A stretch of DNA of 64,000 nt from Andalucia godoyi (lineage: Eukaryota; Discoba; Jakobea; Jakobida; Andaluciidae). This document shows positions 20,928 through 31,104 of the stretch, piece by piece. Below the pieces are notes generated by a model, which did no database searches, had not been told where the DNA came from, and saw only the letters and a program-made list of their open reading frames with translations. The stretch lies in contig VRVR01000045.1 in assembly GCA_009859145.1 (NCBI GenBank), positions 177,940 to 241,939 of the forward strand, read 5' to 3'. Position 1 is the stretch's first letter. Each line of letters opens with the position of its first letter. A program made the translations under genes and the position numbers.

Positions 20928-21489
20928 ATTACATAACCTTGAATGTATCGACTTACATCAGCTGTGATGTTTTCGTGGGGTTTCACAGACGAATGCAGAC
21001 ATGCATTGCGCATCCGTATCCCGTCTGGATGAATCGCAAGCACAATCCTCGCGGCTTCAGACTGTTCAACTACTGCCAGTTGTTGTAGACGCCCGATATC
21101 ACGGTTCTTTTTAAATGCAGTGAGGCTCTTAATCGAAGAGTACAGTGTGGACCGGACAAATTGCAGAGCGAAATTGAGTTGATGTCTTTGTGCTTTGAGA
21201 CACCATTATCGAATCCAGTGAATCAGAAACTAGGCAAGTGATGACTGAAAACGATGCCTGCTGAAAAAGAATTCCTCCAGAGCCGGTTATCAAATGCTCG
21301 GGTGGCTTCTGAAAGTTCAAGGATCACGGATGAACACCATCCGGCCTCCAGCCATGGCAGCGTTTCCCGTGACACGTTTACGAATGGCTGTCACTTTCGA
21401 ATACGAATCTCTGCATTTTGAACATTTTCAAGCACATTCATGAATAGTCATCGAATCTGAAGTCTTTCGTTTTCCAAAATTATCTTTTA
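20928..21489. other. Flank of the MULE element
   Basis: No gene is supported. This is ordinary-looking intergenic sequence between the element's right end and the doubtful spliced gene. Confidence 0.5.
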
Positions 21490-22719
21490 TTGCGACCGCT
21501 GATGTTCCAATGGAGCGTCAAGCTTCAGAGTTTGGAACTTCACTACTTGGATGAACTGACAGAGAGATCTCTGGGCCTACGATTTTCGATGATAGAGCCT
21601 ATTGTAACGATCACGATACAGGAGGATTCTGTGTTGGAAGATGACAATCCAGGCATTTTGGTGGAGTTGTTTCCCCTTTCAGAACTCGATCCGTGGTATT
21701 CCGACGTCGTGCTGGTTGTTGATCTTCCGGTGGATTGCATAACGCGGTTTCATCTTTCTGGATCGTCAGCGATACTATCTGTTACCTTGATGCAGGTTTC
21801 GGATGGACGATGTATGAATCTAACATATTCTTCTTTTTCTGAATCGGTGGTTATGCGGAAGGAAGCGCGAATCCCTATTTTCACAATGACTAGCAGATAT
21901 GAACTGCCTTCTTGCCAGTGAGCCACTTGAAAGGTATGTGCTTTGTAGATGCTCGATATGGAATTCCTAAAGCGAGCTTCTGACGAAAGACTAATTGTTT
22001 GATTCAGAAGAATGGAGCGCATTCAGAATTTTCCACATATTTCTCGTTTAGCACACAGCCCTTGTACAATATTAGAAATTAGACTAAAAAATCCAAGAGC
22101 GCAAAACCGTCCGTTTGGCATAGTGCAGTGCCATTTGTTCAGCAGTAACTCTGATGAACAGAGACACGATCTGATAGCTTCGACTAATAATACCTGAAAA
22201 GAGTCAGCCAGGGTTTCCTTTGTTGCCGCCGTAGGTTCTGATACAATGCCACACGATGATTTTTTCACAACTTCAAGGGTTGTAAACAACACTCTTCTGC
22301 CTGTCCCTATAGTACCATTACGTGTACGACGTCGCTCTTGATTGATTCAAATCGAGACCACGGAGGACGAAATTCAGTATGATACGCGATCTTTCGAAAA
22401 CATAGTGTGAATCTCTGTATGATTCCAGCAATTGTTGAATATCACGAATTAATTGTATCATCTCATCATCAAAGCGTTCTTTTAGATTTAGTGAGTTTGC
22501 TTTCTACAAGTGTCCCAGATTTCCTGGGTAGACTGGTGGTTAGCAGCACCAACGGACGTTCAACAAATGATTTCAGTTTTGATGTTTTCTTCAAATTTGA
22601 AACTCTCTTCTTTCATTAATCCATCAATTCCCGGTACGAATCCAAAACGTTTCGTATGGTATTACATGCATCTTAACGAAAATCTCTCCAATGTTTCAGA
22701 TATTCATGCTGTTCTTTGA
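21490..22719 (+). CDS. Candidate intron-containing gene, unrecognised
   Basis: Several open plus-strand segments follow one another with protein-like composition: 21490-21917, about 22008-22195, about 22198-22340, 22407-22618 and 22620-22719. One junction looks real: donor GTGAGC at 21918 and acceptor ...CTAATTGTTTGATTCAG ending at 22007, with a CTAAT branch site. It joins the first two segments in frame (phase 2). Further junctions are not resolved. The first nominal start is TTG; an ATG lies four codons later. No family is recognised. It may instead be a decayed gene. Confidence 0.35.
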
Positions 22720-23113
22720 TTGAATCTTTTGCAACAGAACCACACACTGCTAATTGACAGTCATGTTTTAAAATGCTGGTAATGGCGGCATCGATCGACC
22801 AGCGGAAAACGAAACTTGAAAGTCTGGAAAATATTTCGACAAAACCTGGCCTGCTAGTGCTCTGCTGACTTTTTTGTTTGCTTCCCTCAATCTTGAAACA
22901 CAAGGAGAATGCCTTTTGTTTGTTCGATGGTGGCACAAATCCGACTGGTGTTATGTGGGGCACTGTTTGAGAGAATTCGGATGGATTTTATTCCTCACAG
23001 AAAGCAATACGTCAATACCTCTTCAAACTTTTTAATGGTCAAAGAAAACTGATCAGTACGATAGTCTTGTCGATCTGAAGGCTTGCGTAACTTGATCGAT
23101 TCTCCAGGAATGT
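22720..23113. other. Intergenic region
   Basis: This is the 3' flank of the metallophosphoesterase gene and possibly the tail of the unresolved spliced gene. No separate feature is supported. Confidence 0.4.
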
Positions 23114-26100
23114 TTACCGGTTTCGACTCCTTAACCGACGTTGCTGCCGAGAGACATGCTGTTCACCAGCAGGAACAGACTCCTCTGGAACTTGCACAGC
23201 ACGGGTAGTTCCAGATTCTTCCTTACTCCACAGGTGTAAATATGAGTGTCGGCTTTGGCTGTTGGGACTCGTCAGGAAATCAACATCGACATCCTGCCCC
23301 ATTGCTTTCCATCCGGTTCCCAGCATGGAAAAGCGAGTTCTGTCATTCACATCCTGTACAGAGGACTCGGAAGCATTTGTAACAATTGAAACCTCCTCAA
23401 TCAGCAATGCATCGTTCTCGATCGTTTCGACAGCGGAATTCTTTTCGTCGCCATCCTTTGGCATATAAGGAATTCCAATTGCATACAACTTCAGTTCATC
23501 CAATTCTCCATTTGCATTGGGAAAAATTTCAAACCTGCAAAAGCTTTTGAAGTTTGGAGAAGCCAACGAACTGAACGTACCGTTAACATCCCATTCCTTG
23601 TGAAACATATGTGACAGTGCCCATAAGCACGTGACTGTGTTTCCAATTATCCCTCCGACGACAGCAATAGCCAGACCACTGAGAAGTAGCCGAACAACCT
23701 TTTCCGCTCCAATAAAAGAAACAGAACAATAAATGATCAATTGACCGAGACATTTTCTCAGGATTGAGCAAAAGACATGAATTTTGTTATCCTCACTCCA
23801 CTTCAAAGACTCGTCCTCTCTGCTGACGCGCATTGGAAGAAGCATGATGAGCATTTCGAAAATGAGTCCATCCAATGGAAAGACAGGTTCTGCTACATGA
23901 CCGCACGTTGTAACGACAGAGCATACGATTTTCTGCCTTAGGAAGTAGATCCAAGCGAGGTACCCCTCAATGTTCACCCCTTGATTAATAATCAAGTGAC
24001 ATGCAAACGACGCAGTTAACGGGCAAATCACGCAAACTACTTGATAATGATGCTCTTTTTTCATCTTCCGAAGAAGAACAAGACAAGAAACAATGCAAAT
24101 GGCAATCAGAACGGGAATTGAGAAAATAATGTGGAAGATGCCGAAAACTTTTGACAACAATGCGGATGCAATAGCAGCGATTGAAATAACTCCTGAACGC
24201 CATTTCATCGCAGATATTCGCTCCATTGAAGAAATTCGCCGTAGTGAAAACGAGAGGAACAATCTTGCAGAACATATTAAAAACACACAAATACCTACTA
24301 AAGAGCCACCTATCATCATTGGAGGTGCAATGTGGCGAACCACTCCGGACATTGCGTAAGATGCCGGGAATGCTACAAAAATGTAACTACAGACACCGAA
24401 AAACGAGTGCAAGAGAATCAAGTAAACAACATGGAGATCGATTGTGAACCTTCGATGGAATGATACCAGTGTCAACGCTGTTGCAATTAAAGCACCGATG
24501 ACCGCTGGGACGGAAGTCAGTACCGCAAAAAGTAGATCCGTTCGAAGAACTTCTCCCTTTCCGCGATCGAGTTCAAATACGCCCCGAACACCACTGGCAA
24601 TTAACAGATACGATATCCCCATCACTAGCGTATACGTTGGCTGAATTAAAGGTAAAGCAAGCAACAACCACGTATGCACTTCGGAGCAACATTTCTTTGG
24701 AAACAATTGAAATTTTGTTGAGCCCTTAAACCTCTTGAGAGTTAGATGTTCCCTGTCTCCATTCAAACTTGAAATGTAATGACACTTCGAATCGCCGAGT
24801 TGTGCACAGTTAGTGGAATTGGCAACCGACGAGTCGGAGAATTGTGAAGATCTGAGTATCCAATCGAATTCGAATTCTTCCAAGAGACGATGTGTGGGAT
24901 GCATAAACGAACCACCACCACCACAAGTGACAAAATGGCATTGAGCTGTGGATTCCTCACTTGGCCTGGCACTTGTACTTCCTGCTCGGAGTAGTGCTTC
25001 GTAGCGAGAATAATGATGTACATCTCCAGCGACAACTGCATCAATATGCACATCGTAAAGGGGATTTGACGTACACCAACAAAGAGTTTGAAAGAAACTC
25101 TCTAGATGCGTATTGTAGTATGAAAACTTCTCCAAGTCATCCCTTGAGCTAAGGTCATTTTTCATACGAACCGATTCTCCATCTTTTCCAATGAGCCAAA
25201 ATGGGCTATGCACGAATACCACAACATGTATGATTCGGAAGCCTGGGTTTGCTTCGGGTTGGTTTCCCTTTGATCTCCTTCTTTTCCTTTCGTTGTCGTC
25301 CAGAGTTTTCCGAAGATCATGGGCTGCACAAACCTGTTCTTCTGAAATGTCCCAGTTCAAGTCCATGTCAAGACCAATAAAATACAGGTTATTCAAGACT
25401 TCTAATATCCAGTACGTGCGGTCCTGTTCCATAGTAAATCTGGGAGCCATGTTAGGTTTGCCAGCTTCCTTTTCTGGAGATGGAAAGAAGTCTGTCCGGC
25501 AAACAAACTTCTCAAAGACCTTGGGACCAGCAAAATGGTCATGATTCCCAGGAATAAAGAAGGCCTTTCGATTCTTTGATGAAGTTGAATTTTCGAAACC
25601 ACCAAAAGCGCTTCTGAAAGGATCTTCCATGCGGGAAAAGTTCTCTTCGGACAAATAGGGATAACACAGATCGCCTCCAAAAATAACAATATCCGCTCCA
25701 GAAAGGTTCTTCTTTGAATCAAGTTCTTCTGTGTGAGGAAACGATTCACTCAACAAACAGTTGAGACCGCATTTGTCATCGCTTGTTTGCCTGTTTTGCA
25801 ACTCCAATGTATCAGCAAGGACCAATGCAGCAATGGCAAAACTTGGTACAAACCCATCACCAGTGTCTGCGACGAAATCGATAACAATCTTACTTGGCGG
25901 CTTCGCATTTCCTTTGCTGACAGCAGTCATGGCAGGTTGCAGATTGAAGTTCACCAACCCAGATTGAGGAGAAGATCGATGCTGTTCGATGATCTTCGAC
26001 CAAAACGCTTGAAACCCTGTGAGAGTCAGAGTCGTAGGATCAAACCACAAGCTCATGGAACGCTTGCGAGGTAGATTTTCCACCACTGAGGTTCCAAAAA

Positions 26101-27571
26101 TAAGGGTTAAAAACACCAAGAAGATGCAATTGAGAAGCGAAGAAACGTCAGGTTCGACATCAAGGTAGGATATCCCCTGACAGCCTAGAGTCTGTTCTTC
26201 AGGAAGAGCCCAGTTATGACGCAATCTCAAACGATCATGCTTTCCACTCCAATAACCTCCCGTACCATCTGTGATATCCGTCAGCATGCGTAACATAATC
26301 AAAAACATTGCAAACATCAATGCAATGGCGAAACTGAGCCTTCGTGACAGAGATTTCTTGGACTTCAGACTAGGAAACAGAGAAAAGAGCTCCGATAATC
26401 CCAAGAAAGAGAGTCCCATAGCGCAATTCCGTTCAAAAATGGACAGCGTAAGGAAATACCACGATGAAGACATCCAGAATGAGAGGATAGCAACTAGTAA
26501 ATGAGGAACCATTATGAATAGTACACCAATGACAGTCCACTGGTACTTCCTCACGCTCATCACTTCTATGAGGGATTCTGCTTCGAAGCTTACAAAGCAA
26601 ATCACATAGATAGTTGACAAATACAAATCAAGAACCAAAGCAAAAAAGAAACAAAGTGCCATGAGCAACAAGCGAAATCGCGAATACTGAAGTATGTTTT
26701 CTTTTTTTTCTTCAGATTTTTCGAGCTGACGATTTCTCCAAACGTTAAAAAGAATAAAACAAACACAAAAGGCATTTGGAATGTCAATGCTTAGCCGCAG
26801 CCCGTGACAGAACAACAAGCCAACGATGCTACTCAGAGCTGGAGTCAGTTCGGGTTTCAGAATAGCAAAGAACGCCATGAACATCAGAACTACCAAACTC
26901 AACCAATGGTGTAACAAAAGGAACATTCCAGACCAGAAATCATGACAACCGTGTCTAACAGTTTCATTCGAAATGGAAGTGTATAGAAGGGCGAACCAGA
27001 TCCCTCCCAGTCGTTCATTCCCAGAAGGCTTCGTTCCTCGCCACAGAAAAGCATCTGCATGAAGGACCCCGAATATCCAGGCAACATTAGATAAAAATGC
27101 TGCAAATTGTACATGTTCTTGATTGAAATCAACAATTCCAAAGTAACCGCTAATATTCTTCAAGGATTGTGAAAGAAGTTTGTCTTGCAGCACTGCTGTT
27201 GATAAAGAGACAGCCCTGAACTGTTTGACTGCTTCTGCCAATGGGACAAAACTGCAGTTGTCCTTTGATACTTGAGGAAGAGAATTCCACTCACGGATCT
27301 GCCTTGTATCATTATAAGAGAAGGAGACGAGGGGATTCAGATCAGCATTGTAGACAAATTCAGCAACATGACGCTGATTGAACAAGCTTTCATTGACCCG
27401 CATAACCTCATTTCTATGAGTGACATCGGAAAGGTCCATTTTCCTCACCGAGTACGAATGCCACAGCATTGGTTCGTGTTTGGCCGCCAGCGCCACATAA
27501 ACCAAGCAAATACAGATCATCGGCGCCCATATGACGAATTTGAGAGAAAAACTCTCTTGCGAAGGTGACAT
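23114..27571 (-). CDS. Large polytopic membrane protein with calcineurin-like metallophosphoesterase domain
   Basis: The 1485-aa protein has about ten N-terminal TM helices (from residue 12, FVIWAPMICICLVYVAL, to about 490). A metallophosphoesterase domain follows: DFVADTGDG (about 565), FGGDLCYPY (about 630), IPGNHDHF (about 675), VVVFVHSPFW and VVAGDVHHYSRYE (about 850). A second set of membrane helices runs from about 1010 to 1340, and the cytosolic tail is acidic and Ser-rich. The usual first motif DxH is replaced by DTGDG, while GD, GNHD and the GDxHHY histidines remain. The fold hydrolyses phosphomonoesters or diesters with two metals; the substrate here is unknown. Protist genomes carry such membrane phosphoesterases as families. 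The frame is uninterrupted. Confidence 0.88.
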   Translation of the reverse strand: MSPSQESFSLKFVIWAPMICICLVYVALAAKHEPMLWHSYSVRKMDLSDVTHRNEVMRVNESLFNQRHVAEFVYNADLNPLVSFSYNDTRQIREWNSLPQVSKDNCSFVPLAEAVKQFRAVSLSTAVLQDKLLSQSLKNISGYFGIVDFNQEHVQFAAFLSNVAWIFGVLHADAFLWRGTKPSGNERLGGIWFALLYTSISNETVRHGCHDFWSGMFLLLHHWLSLVVLMFMAFFAILKPELTPALSSIVGLLFCHGLRLSIDIPNAFCVCFILFNVWRNRQLEKSEEKKENILQYSRFRLLLMALCFFFALVLDLYLSTIYVICFVSFEAESLIEVMSVRKYQWTVIGVLFIMVPHLLVAILSFWMSSSWYFLTLSIFERNCAMGLSFLGLSELFSLFPSLKSKKSLSRRLSFAIALMFAMFLIMLRMLTDITDGTGGYWSGKHDRLRLRHNWALPEEQTLGCQGISYLDVEPDVSSLLNCIFLVFLTLIFGTSVVENLPRKRSMSLWFDPTTLTLTGFQAFWSKIIEQHRSSPQSGLVNFNLQPAMTAVSKGNAKPPSKIVIDFVADTGDGFVPSFAIAALVLADTLELQNRQTSDDKCGLNCLLSESFPHTEELDSKKNLSGADIVIFGGDLCYPYLSEENFSRMEDPFRSAFGGFENSTSSKNRKAFFIPGNHDHFAGPKVFEKFVCRTDFFPSPEKEAGKPNMAPRFTMEQDRTYWILEVLNNLYFIGLDMDLNWDISEEQVCAAHDLRKTLDDNERKRRRSKGNQPEANPGFRIIHVVVFVHSPFWLIGKDGESVRMKNDLSSRDDLEKFSYYNTHLESFFQTLCWCTSNPLYDVHIDAVVAGDVHHYSRYEALLRAGSTSARPSEESTAQCHFVTCGGGGSFMHPTHRLLEEFEFDWILRSSQFSDSSVANSTNCAQLGDSKCHYISSLNGDREHLTLKRFKGSTKFQLFPKKCCSEVHTWLLLALPLIQPTYTLVMGISYLLIASGVRGVFELDRGKGEVLRTDLLFAVLTSVPAVIGALIATALTLVSFHRRFTIDLHVVYLILLHSFFGVCSYIFVAFPASYAMSGVVRHIAPPMMIGGSLVGICVFLICSARLFLSFSLRRISSMERISAMKWRSGVISIAAIASALLSKVFGIFHIIFSIPVLIAICIVSCLVLLRKMKKEHHYQVVCVICPLTASFACHLIINQGVNIEGYLAWIYFLRQKIVCSVVTTCGHVAEPVFPLDGLIFEMLIMLLPMRVSREDESLKWSEDNKIHVFCSILRKCLGQLIIYCSVSFIGAEKVVRLLLSGLAIAVVGGIIGNTVTCLWALSHMFHKEWDVNGTFSSLASPNFKSFCRFEIFPNANGELDELKLYAIGIPYMPKDGDEKNSAVETIENDALLIEEVSIVTNASESSVQDVNDRTRFSMLGTGWKAMGQDVDVDFLTSPNSQSRHSYLHLWSKEESGTTRAVQVPEESVPAGEQHVSRQQRRLRSRNR

Positions 27572-28224
27572 GGCCCCGATGATGACTGATTCAATCGTAC
27601 ATATGGGATTCCAAACAAAGAACAGAGATGCAATGACAGACTATCATATGCTGGAAAAGACTTTACAACATAGATTGCAATCCAAGGAAGGCACAGATTA
27701 GGTCACTTTTCAGAGGACTTCGAAATCACTTGAACTTTGGGGCCGGGTGCAGAACGCTTTGTTACATTTCGGATCTCGGAAACTCCGATTTTGATGGACA
27801 AGTCTGCTTGTATAACAGTTTTTGTCCATCAAAACAAGCAGTTTCACGAAGCGCCAAAGCAGCGCATCGTAGGGTATTGCTGCTACCGACCCCGGGAAAG
27901 CTGACGTTTGGAGACTGTAAAAGCTGATCAGTAAAACCTACAATCTTGGGTTTCACGATCATCTTTGCCAGAGAGTTGTTGAGCAGCATACTGAATTCAG
28001 ATGATACAGATTCTCAACTCATATATACGGTTTTGTCGGCATTTCGACAGGAGACTTTTATTTGGCCATCAGCGACATACTGTTCGTCTACAGAGAAGCA
28101 AAAGAAAGCTCATCAGCCCAAGCGCGCAAGGAAGCGACCATTTGACTGTGTTGCACTTGTTTCTTCATTTTCATTTTCATTCTCAGTATTGACCATTTAA
28201 ATTCTCCAAGAGCATTTGCTGAAC
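27572..28224. other. Divergent intergenic region before the candidate defence cluster
   Basis: The region lies between the divergent starts of the metallophosphoesterase (minus) and the KH protein (plus) and so should contain both promoters. Short frames are present but none is convincing. Confidence 0.5.
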
Positions 28225-28806
28225 ATGGATAAAAACAAGCGAAGGTGGTATAACGAACTGGTCGGAAACTATTCCGTACCCTCCGCCTCGCTGAAACCTA
28301 CACATCATGCAATCCAGCGAGCGCGCGAGCGTGGCATCCCTGTCGAAGAATTGTCGAAACGAAACAGCTACATCAACGCCTTTACGGACCGAGTTGTGTC
28401 GAACCGTCCGAACGGTGCCACAGTGGTGCTTACCGCGTATGCTAGGAAGCAAAAGCTTTCTCGTGAGGATCATCGACGAAAGGTTGCAGCGCAAACTTGG
28501 AGTGCACATGCCCGGCAATTTCGCATTCCGGAAGAGGAAATCCCTCGGCTCATTGGCACGCAGGGGTCAACGATCAAAGAACTTCAAAGACGGTACAAGA
28601 CGCAAAATGTGAATATCATGTTTGCCGATGCAGTCTTGCATGTGGACCCTGGGAAGGAGAATTTCAGTTGGCAGGCGTTTCGTCAAGAGTTCCGCAGACT
28701 GCGCATTCACGTTAATCTGGTGGATGCTCTTCGGAATAACGGAACCAATGAACAAAATGATCTCGAATGTCGAACTCTTTCTCCAGAAGAAAGTACAGAA
28801 CAGTGA
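28225..28806 (+). CDS. DUF4258-like domain plus KH RNA-binding domain protein
   Basis: The first ATG of the frame is at 28225 (MDKNKRRWYN; the frame extends three codons further to a TTG), giving 193 aa. The N-terminal half matches the pattern of DUF4258: THHAIQRARERGIPVEEL followed by a strand-rich part ending NGATVVLTAYARKQ. The second half has a KH signature, IPRLIGTQGSTIKELQRRYKTQNVNIMF, with the GxxG loop (GTQG) and the flanking helix and strand. DUF4258 proteins are small, mostly bacterial or phage, toxin-like in fold; KH binds single-stranded RNA or DNA. The combination suggests an RNA-directed factor, but this is inference. It is the first gene of the cluster that holds the CD-NTase. 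Confidence 0.6.
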   Translation: MDKNKRRWYNELVGNYSVPSASLKPTHHAIQRARERGIPVEELSKRNSYINAFTDRVVSNRPNGATVVLTAYARKQKLSREDHRRKVAAQTWSAHARQFRIPEEEIPRLIGTQGSTIKELQRRYKTQNVNIMFADAVLHVDPGKENFSWQAFRQEFRRLRIHVNLVDALRNNGTNEQNDLECRTLSPEESTEQ

Positions 28807-29243
28807 ATATGTAATCGTCTTTCAATTATGTAATCATAAGAAGAGACGACGCACTGAAATAAGTCTCCTCTGCGAATTGACTGGCAGAATATTCTTTGCT
28901 GTAAAATAATGTTCAGAGAAAAAGGAGCGGATCCCTAACCCCGCATCCCCTAGAACATGTATACCTGAACTCTCAACAGAGTGCTAGGAGAATGTTTGGC
29001 GTTCAATAACCCAGCCACGCTTAAATCCACGAGTCGCATCGCATTTCCAATTCACAATTCAAATTTTCGTGAAAGAACAGCAAAAGAAGAAGTCGGGCGA
29101 GTCTTTTTTGCGTTCGACTTGTTCATTGCATCACTTGATACAGCTTCAGAATTGGCTTCTTTTGGGACTGGGAGCAGAAAGACGACTGCAGAACACTTCT
29201 TCATTCTTGTCGTCAAGGCGAATGTTTATTTGTTTCTGAACAC
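28807..29243. other. Intergenic region
   Basis: The region lies between the KH gene and the SLATT-like gene, both on the plus strand. No additional gene is seen. It should hold the promoter of the SLATT-like gene, since eukaryotic genes are not normally co-transcribed at this distance. Confidence 0.5.
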
Positions 29244-29789
29244 ATGATGTGCGTCGCTCGTCTGTTCGGTCTCTCCACGGATCATGATGTGATCCACGGT
29301 CAGTTGTCTCTATTAAAAGAAAACCTAGAAGAACTCCGCAAGCGATGTCGAATGACTTCAAAGATCCACTACAATACGAGCGAGTTTTACGGATTGATGG
29401 AGCACGGACTTGGCCTATTGAGTGTTGTTGGAATTGCGCTTTTGCAGTCTCCCTGGATTGATAAAACATCTCTTGCCAAAAAACGGGCAGTTGCATTTGT
29501 GACCGCTACAGCAGCGTTAGCGTATGTCAAACCTCAGGGCTGGGGAAGACAACACCATTCTGCTGGTGTTAGCTACGGTGCATTAGAACGCAAGGCTCGT
29601 GAACTGGAAACCGATATTGATTTTTTTATTGGGAGACAGCCAACAGCAAGCGACCGGCATGATATGGCTGATCGAATACGTATATTGTGGGACTCTAAAG
29701 AGAAGTTGGACATGAATTCTCCCATCGCTTCCGAAGTCTTCAAATCGTATACTGCACGACAGTTAAAAGGCAAATCCTTGGATAAATGA
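29244..29789 (+). CDS. SLATT-like 2-TM protein (putative cyclic-nucleotide-linked membrane effector)
   Basis: The 181-aa protein has a helical N-terminus (KENLEELRKRCR), then MTSKIHYNTSEFYGLMEHGLGLLSVVGIALL (TM1 about 51-68), a short link, TM2 (AVAFVTATAALAYV, about 82-96), then GRQHHSAGVSYGALERKARELET. This matches the SLATT pattern: paired TM helices framed by a K-x-HY start and a (H)xxAGxxYxxLxR segment in the following long helix. SLATT proteins in bacteria are pore-type effectors beside SMODS nucleotidyltransferases. Here the nearest neighbour is a SMODS-type CD-NTase, convergent and 391 bases away. The assignment rests on motif and context; a standalone 2-TM protein of another family is possible. 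Two ATGs are adjacent (29244, 29247). Confidence 0.65.
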   Translation: MMCVARLFGLSTDHDVIHGQLSLLKENLEELRKRCRMTSKIHYNTSEFYGLMEHGLGLLSVVGIALLQSPWIDKTSLAKKRAVAFVTATAALAYVKPQGWGRQHHSAGVSYGALERKARELETDIDFFIGRQPTASDRHDMADRIRILWDSKEKLDMNSPIASEVFKSYTARQLKGKSLDK

Positions 29790-30180
29790 GCAATCTATTG
29801 TTGATAAACCGATAGGGTCTTCGTTATAAGTTTCAAAGATTCTTCAGTTATTCATATAAAATACAAATCTTATTATGAAACCAAAACCTTCCTTGTACGT
29901 CAGAGCTCAGAAGTCCGTACAGCAAGAATCGTTGTTATGATTCTCTTGGCCAGTCTTGAATTTGAAGGCCTGTCTAGCAATTTTATCTGCTAAAAGATTA
30001 TGGCATTAGGAATTGACTCGAAATTATCATGTATTAGCAAGATGAACGTATTGAAAGTCACAAAAAGACTCTGCAGCGATGAACTGCCCACTTTCTTGTT
30101 GTACGCCCAAATCGGTGGGTCCACAGATCATTGAAGAGTTCTGTACGGCATGCCAATTACCAACCCTCGTATACGAAACT
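29790..30180. other. Convergent intergenic region between SLATT-like and CD-NTase genes
   Basis: An AT-rich 3'-3' spacer. No gene is supported. Confidence 0.6.
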
Positions 30181-31104
30181 TTAAGACAGATCTTCAACTG
30201 CCCACCGCAAAGGAACTTTTGAAGAGAACACGATGCGATCATGGACATACGGATCCAGAAAATGTCCTTTGCCGATCAACTGGTTCAGCTGTTCGATGAT
30301 AGCATTAATTTGCTTATGATTGAATTTAGACCGCGTTTGCAAGAGCACTTCCGCCACAACAAAGCGAATGACAAAACTCGATACATTGTGACTGTTCGCC
30401 CAGTCATGTTTGGCGCTTATGTACTTCACTGCACGAACAAGGTCCCGATAGCCTAAAATCTTGTTAGAAGGATCTCTTGCAAATTCGCGATCCAAATCCA
30501 TCACTATGCGCATATCTTTCATCGTTGGATTTGCTTCCCATTCAGTGCCATTGGGAATCACGTGGTGGTGATCACCGTTCTCATCTTTGTACATGAAGGC
30601 GGGAATCACATCATAATTCCGCTTGGGATGTCCCATGCCTTCAATGCGTGCTCCGCGAGAAGTAGGCGAAACTTTGTGAACGCTATCCCACTTTTTCATG
30701 ACTTCGCACACAATGCTATGCATCCAGGAAGCAATAGACCCGCTCGATAAAGGCTTAAAACGATGATCGCCATCCAGGTTACTGTTAGAACCAGACGGTC
30801 CTCGGAGAGGCATATTTTCCCACTTCAACCCATTACCGTTTAATACAACATACACATCAATATCATGCACAACTCGATTTGTCAGACGATGAAAAAGGCT
30901 TCCATGTTTCGAAAAGGATGCGTCATCGGAGGGAGACAAGAGGGCTTTTCCGTCTGCGAGGATGGCATTTCGAATTTGCGCCAACAGCCACTGACGCTGT
31001 CGTTTCGCTTGTCTGGTATTGTCTCGATTGGCGATCACGGGAGAAGAGGTCACAAGATGGTAGACATCTTCGCTCAGCTTCTTCTGGCTGATGCTTGCTT
31101 GCAT
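30181..31104 (-). CDS. SMODS-type CD-NTase (cGAS/DncV-like nucleotidyltransferase)
   Basis: The 307-aa protein has the core of the CD-NTase superfamily: KHGSLFHRLT with the GS pair (residues 68-69), DIDVYVVL supplying Asp81 and Asp83, and YDVIPAF supplying the third metal-binding Asp165. A typical PNGTEWEANPT segment (about 184-193) follows, then a helical C-terminal domain (LVRAVKYISAKHDW...). Length and order fit bacterial SMODS enzymes such as DncV better than metazoan cGAS: there is no zinc ribbon. All catalytic residues are present, so an active enzyme making a cyclic di- or oligonucleotide from NTPs is likely. It is cytosolic; its trigger and product are unknown. The partner could be the adjacent SLATT-like membrane protein. 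Confidence 0.85.
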   Translation of the reverse strand: MQASISQKKLSEDVYHLVTSSPVIANRDNTRQAKRQRQWLLAQIRNAILADGKALLSPSDDASFSKHGSLFHRLTNRVVHDIDVYVVLNGNGLKWENMPLRGPSGSNSNLDGDHRFKPLSSGSIASWMHSIVCEVMKKWDSVHKVSPTSRGARIEGMGHPKRNYDVIPAFMYKDENGDHHHVIPNGTEWEANPTMKDMRIVMDLDREFARDPSNKILGYRDLVRAVKYISAKHDWANSHNVSSFVIRFVVAEVLLQTRSKFNHKQINAIIEQLNQLIGKGHFLDPYVHDRIVFSSKVPLRWAVEDLS

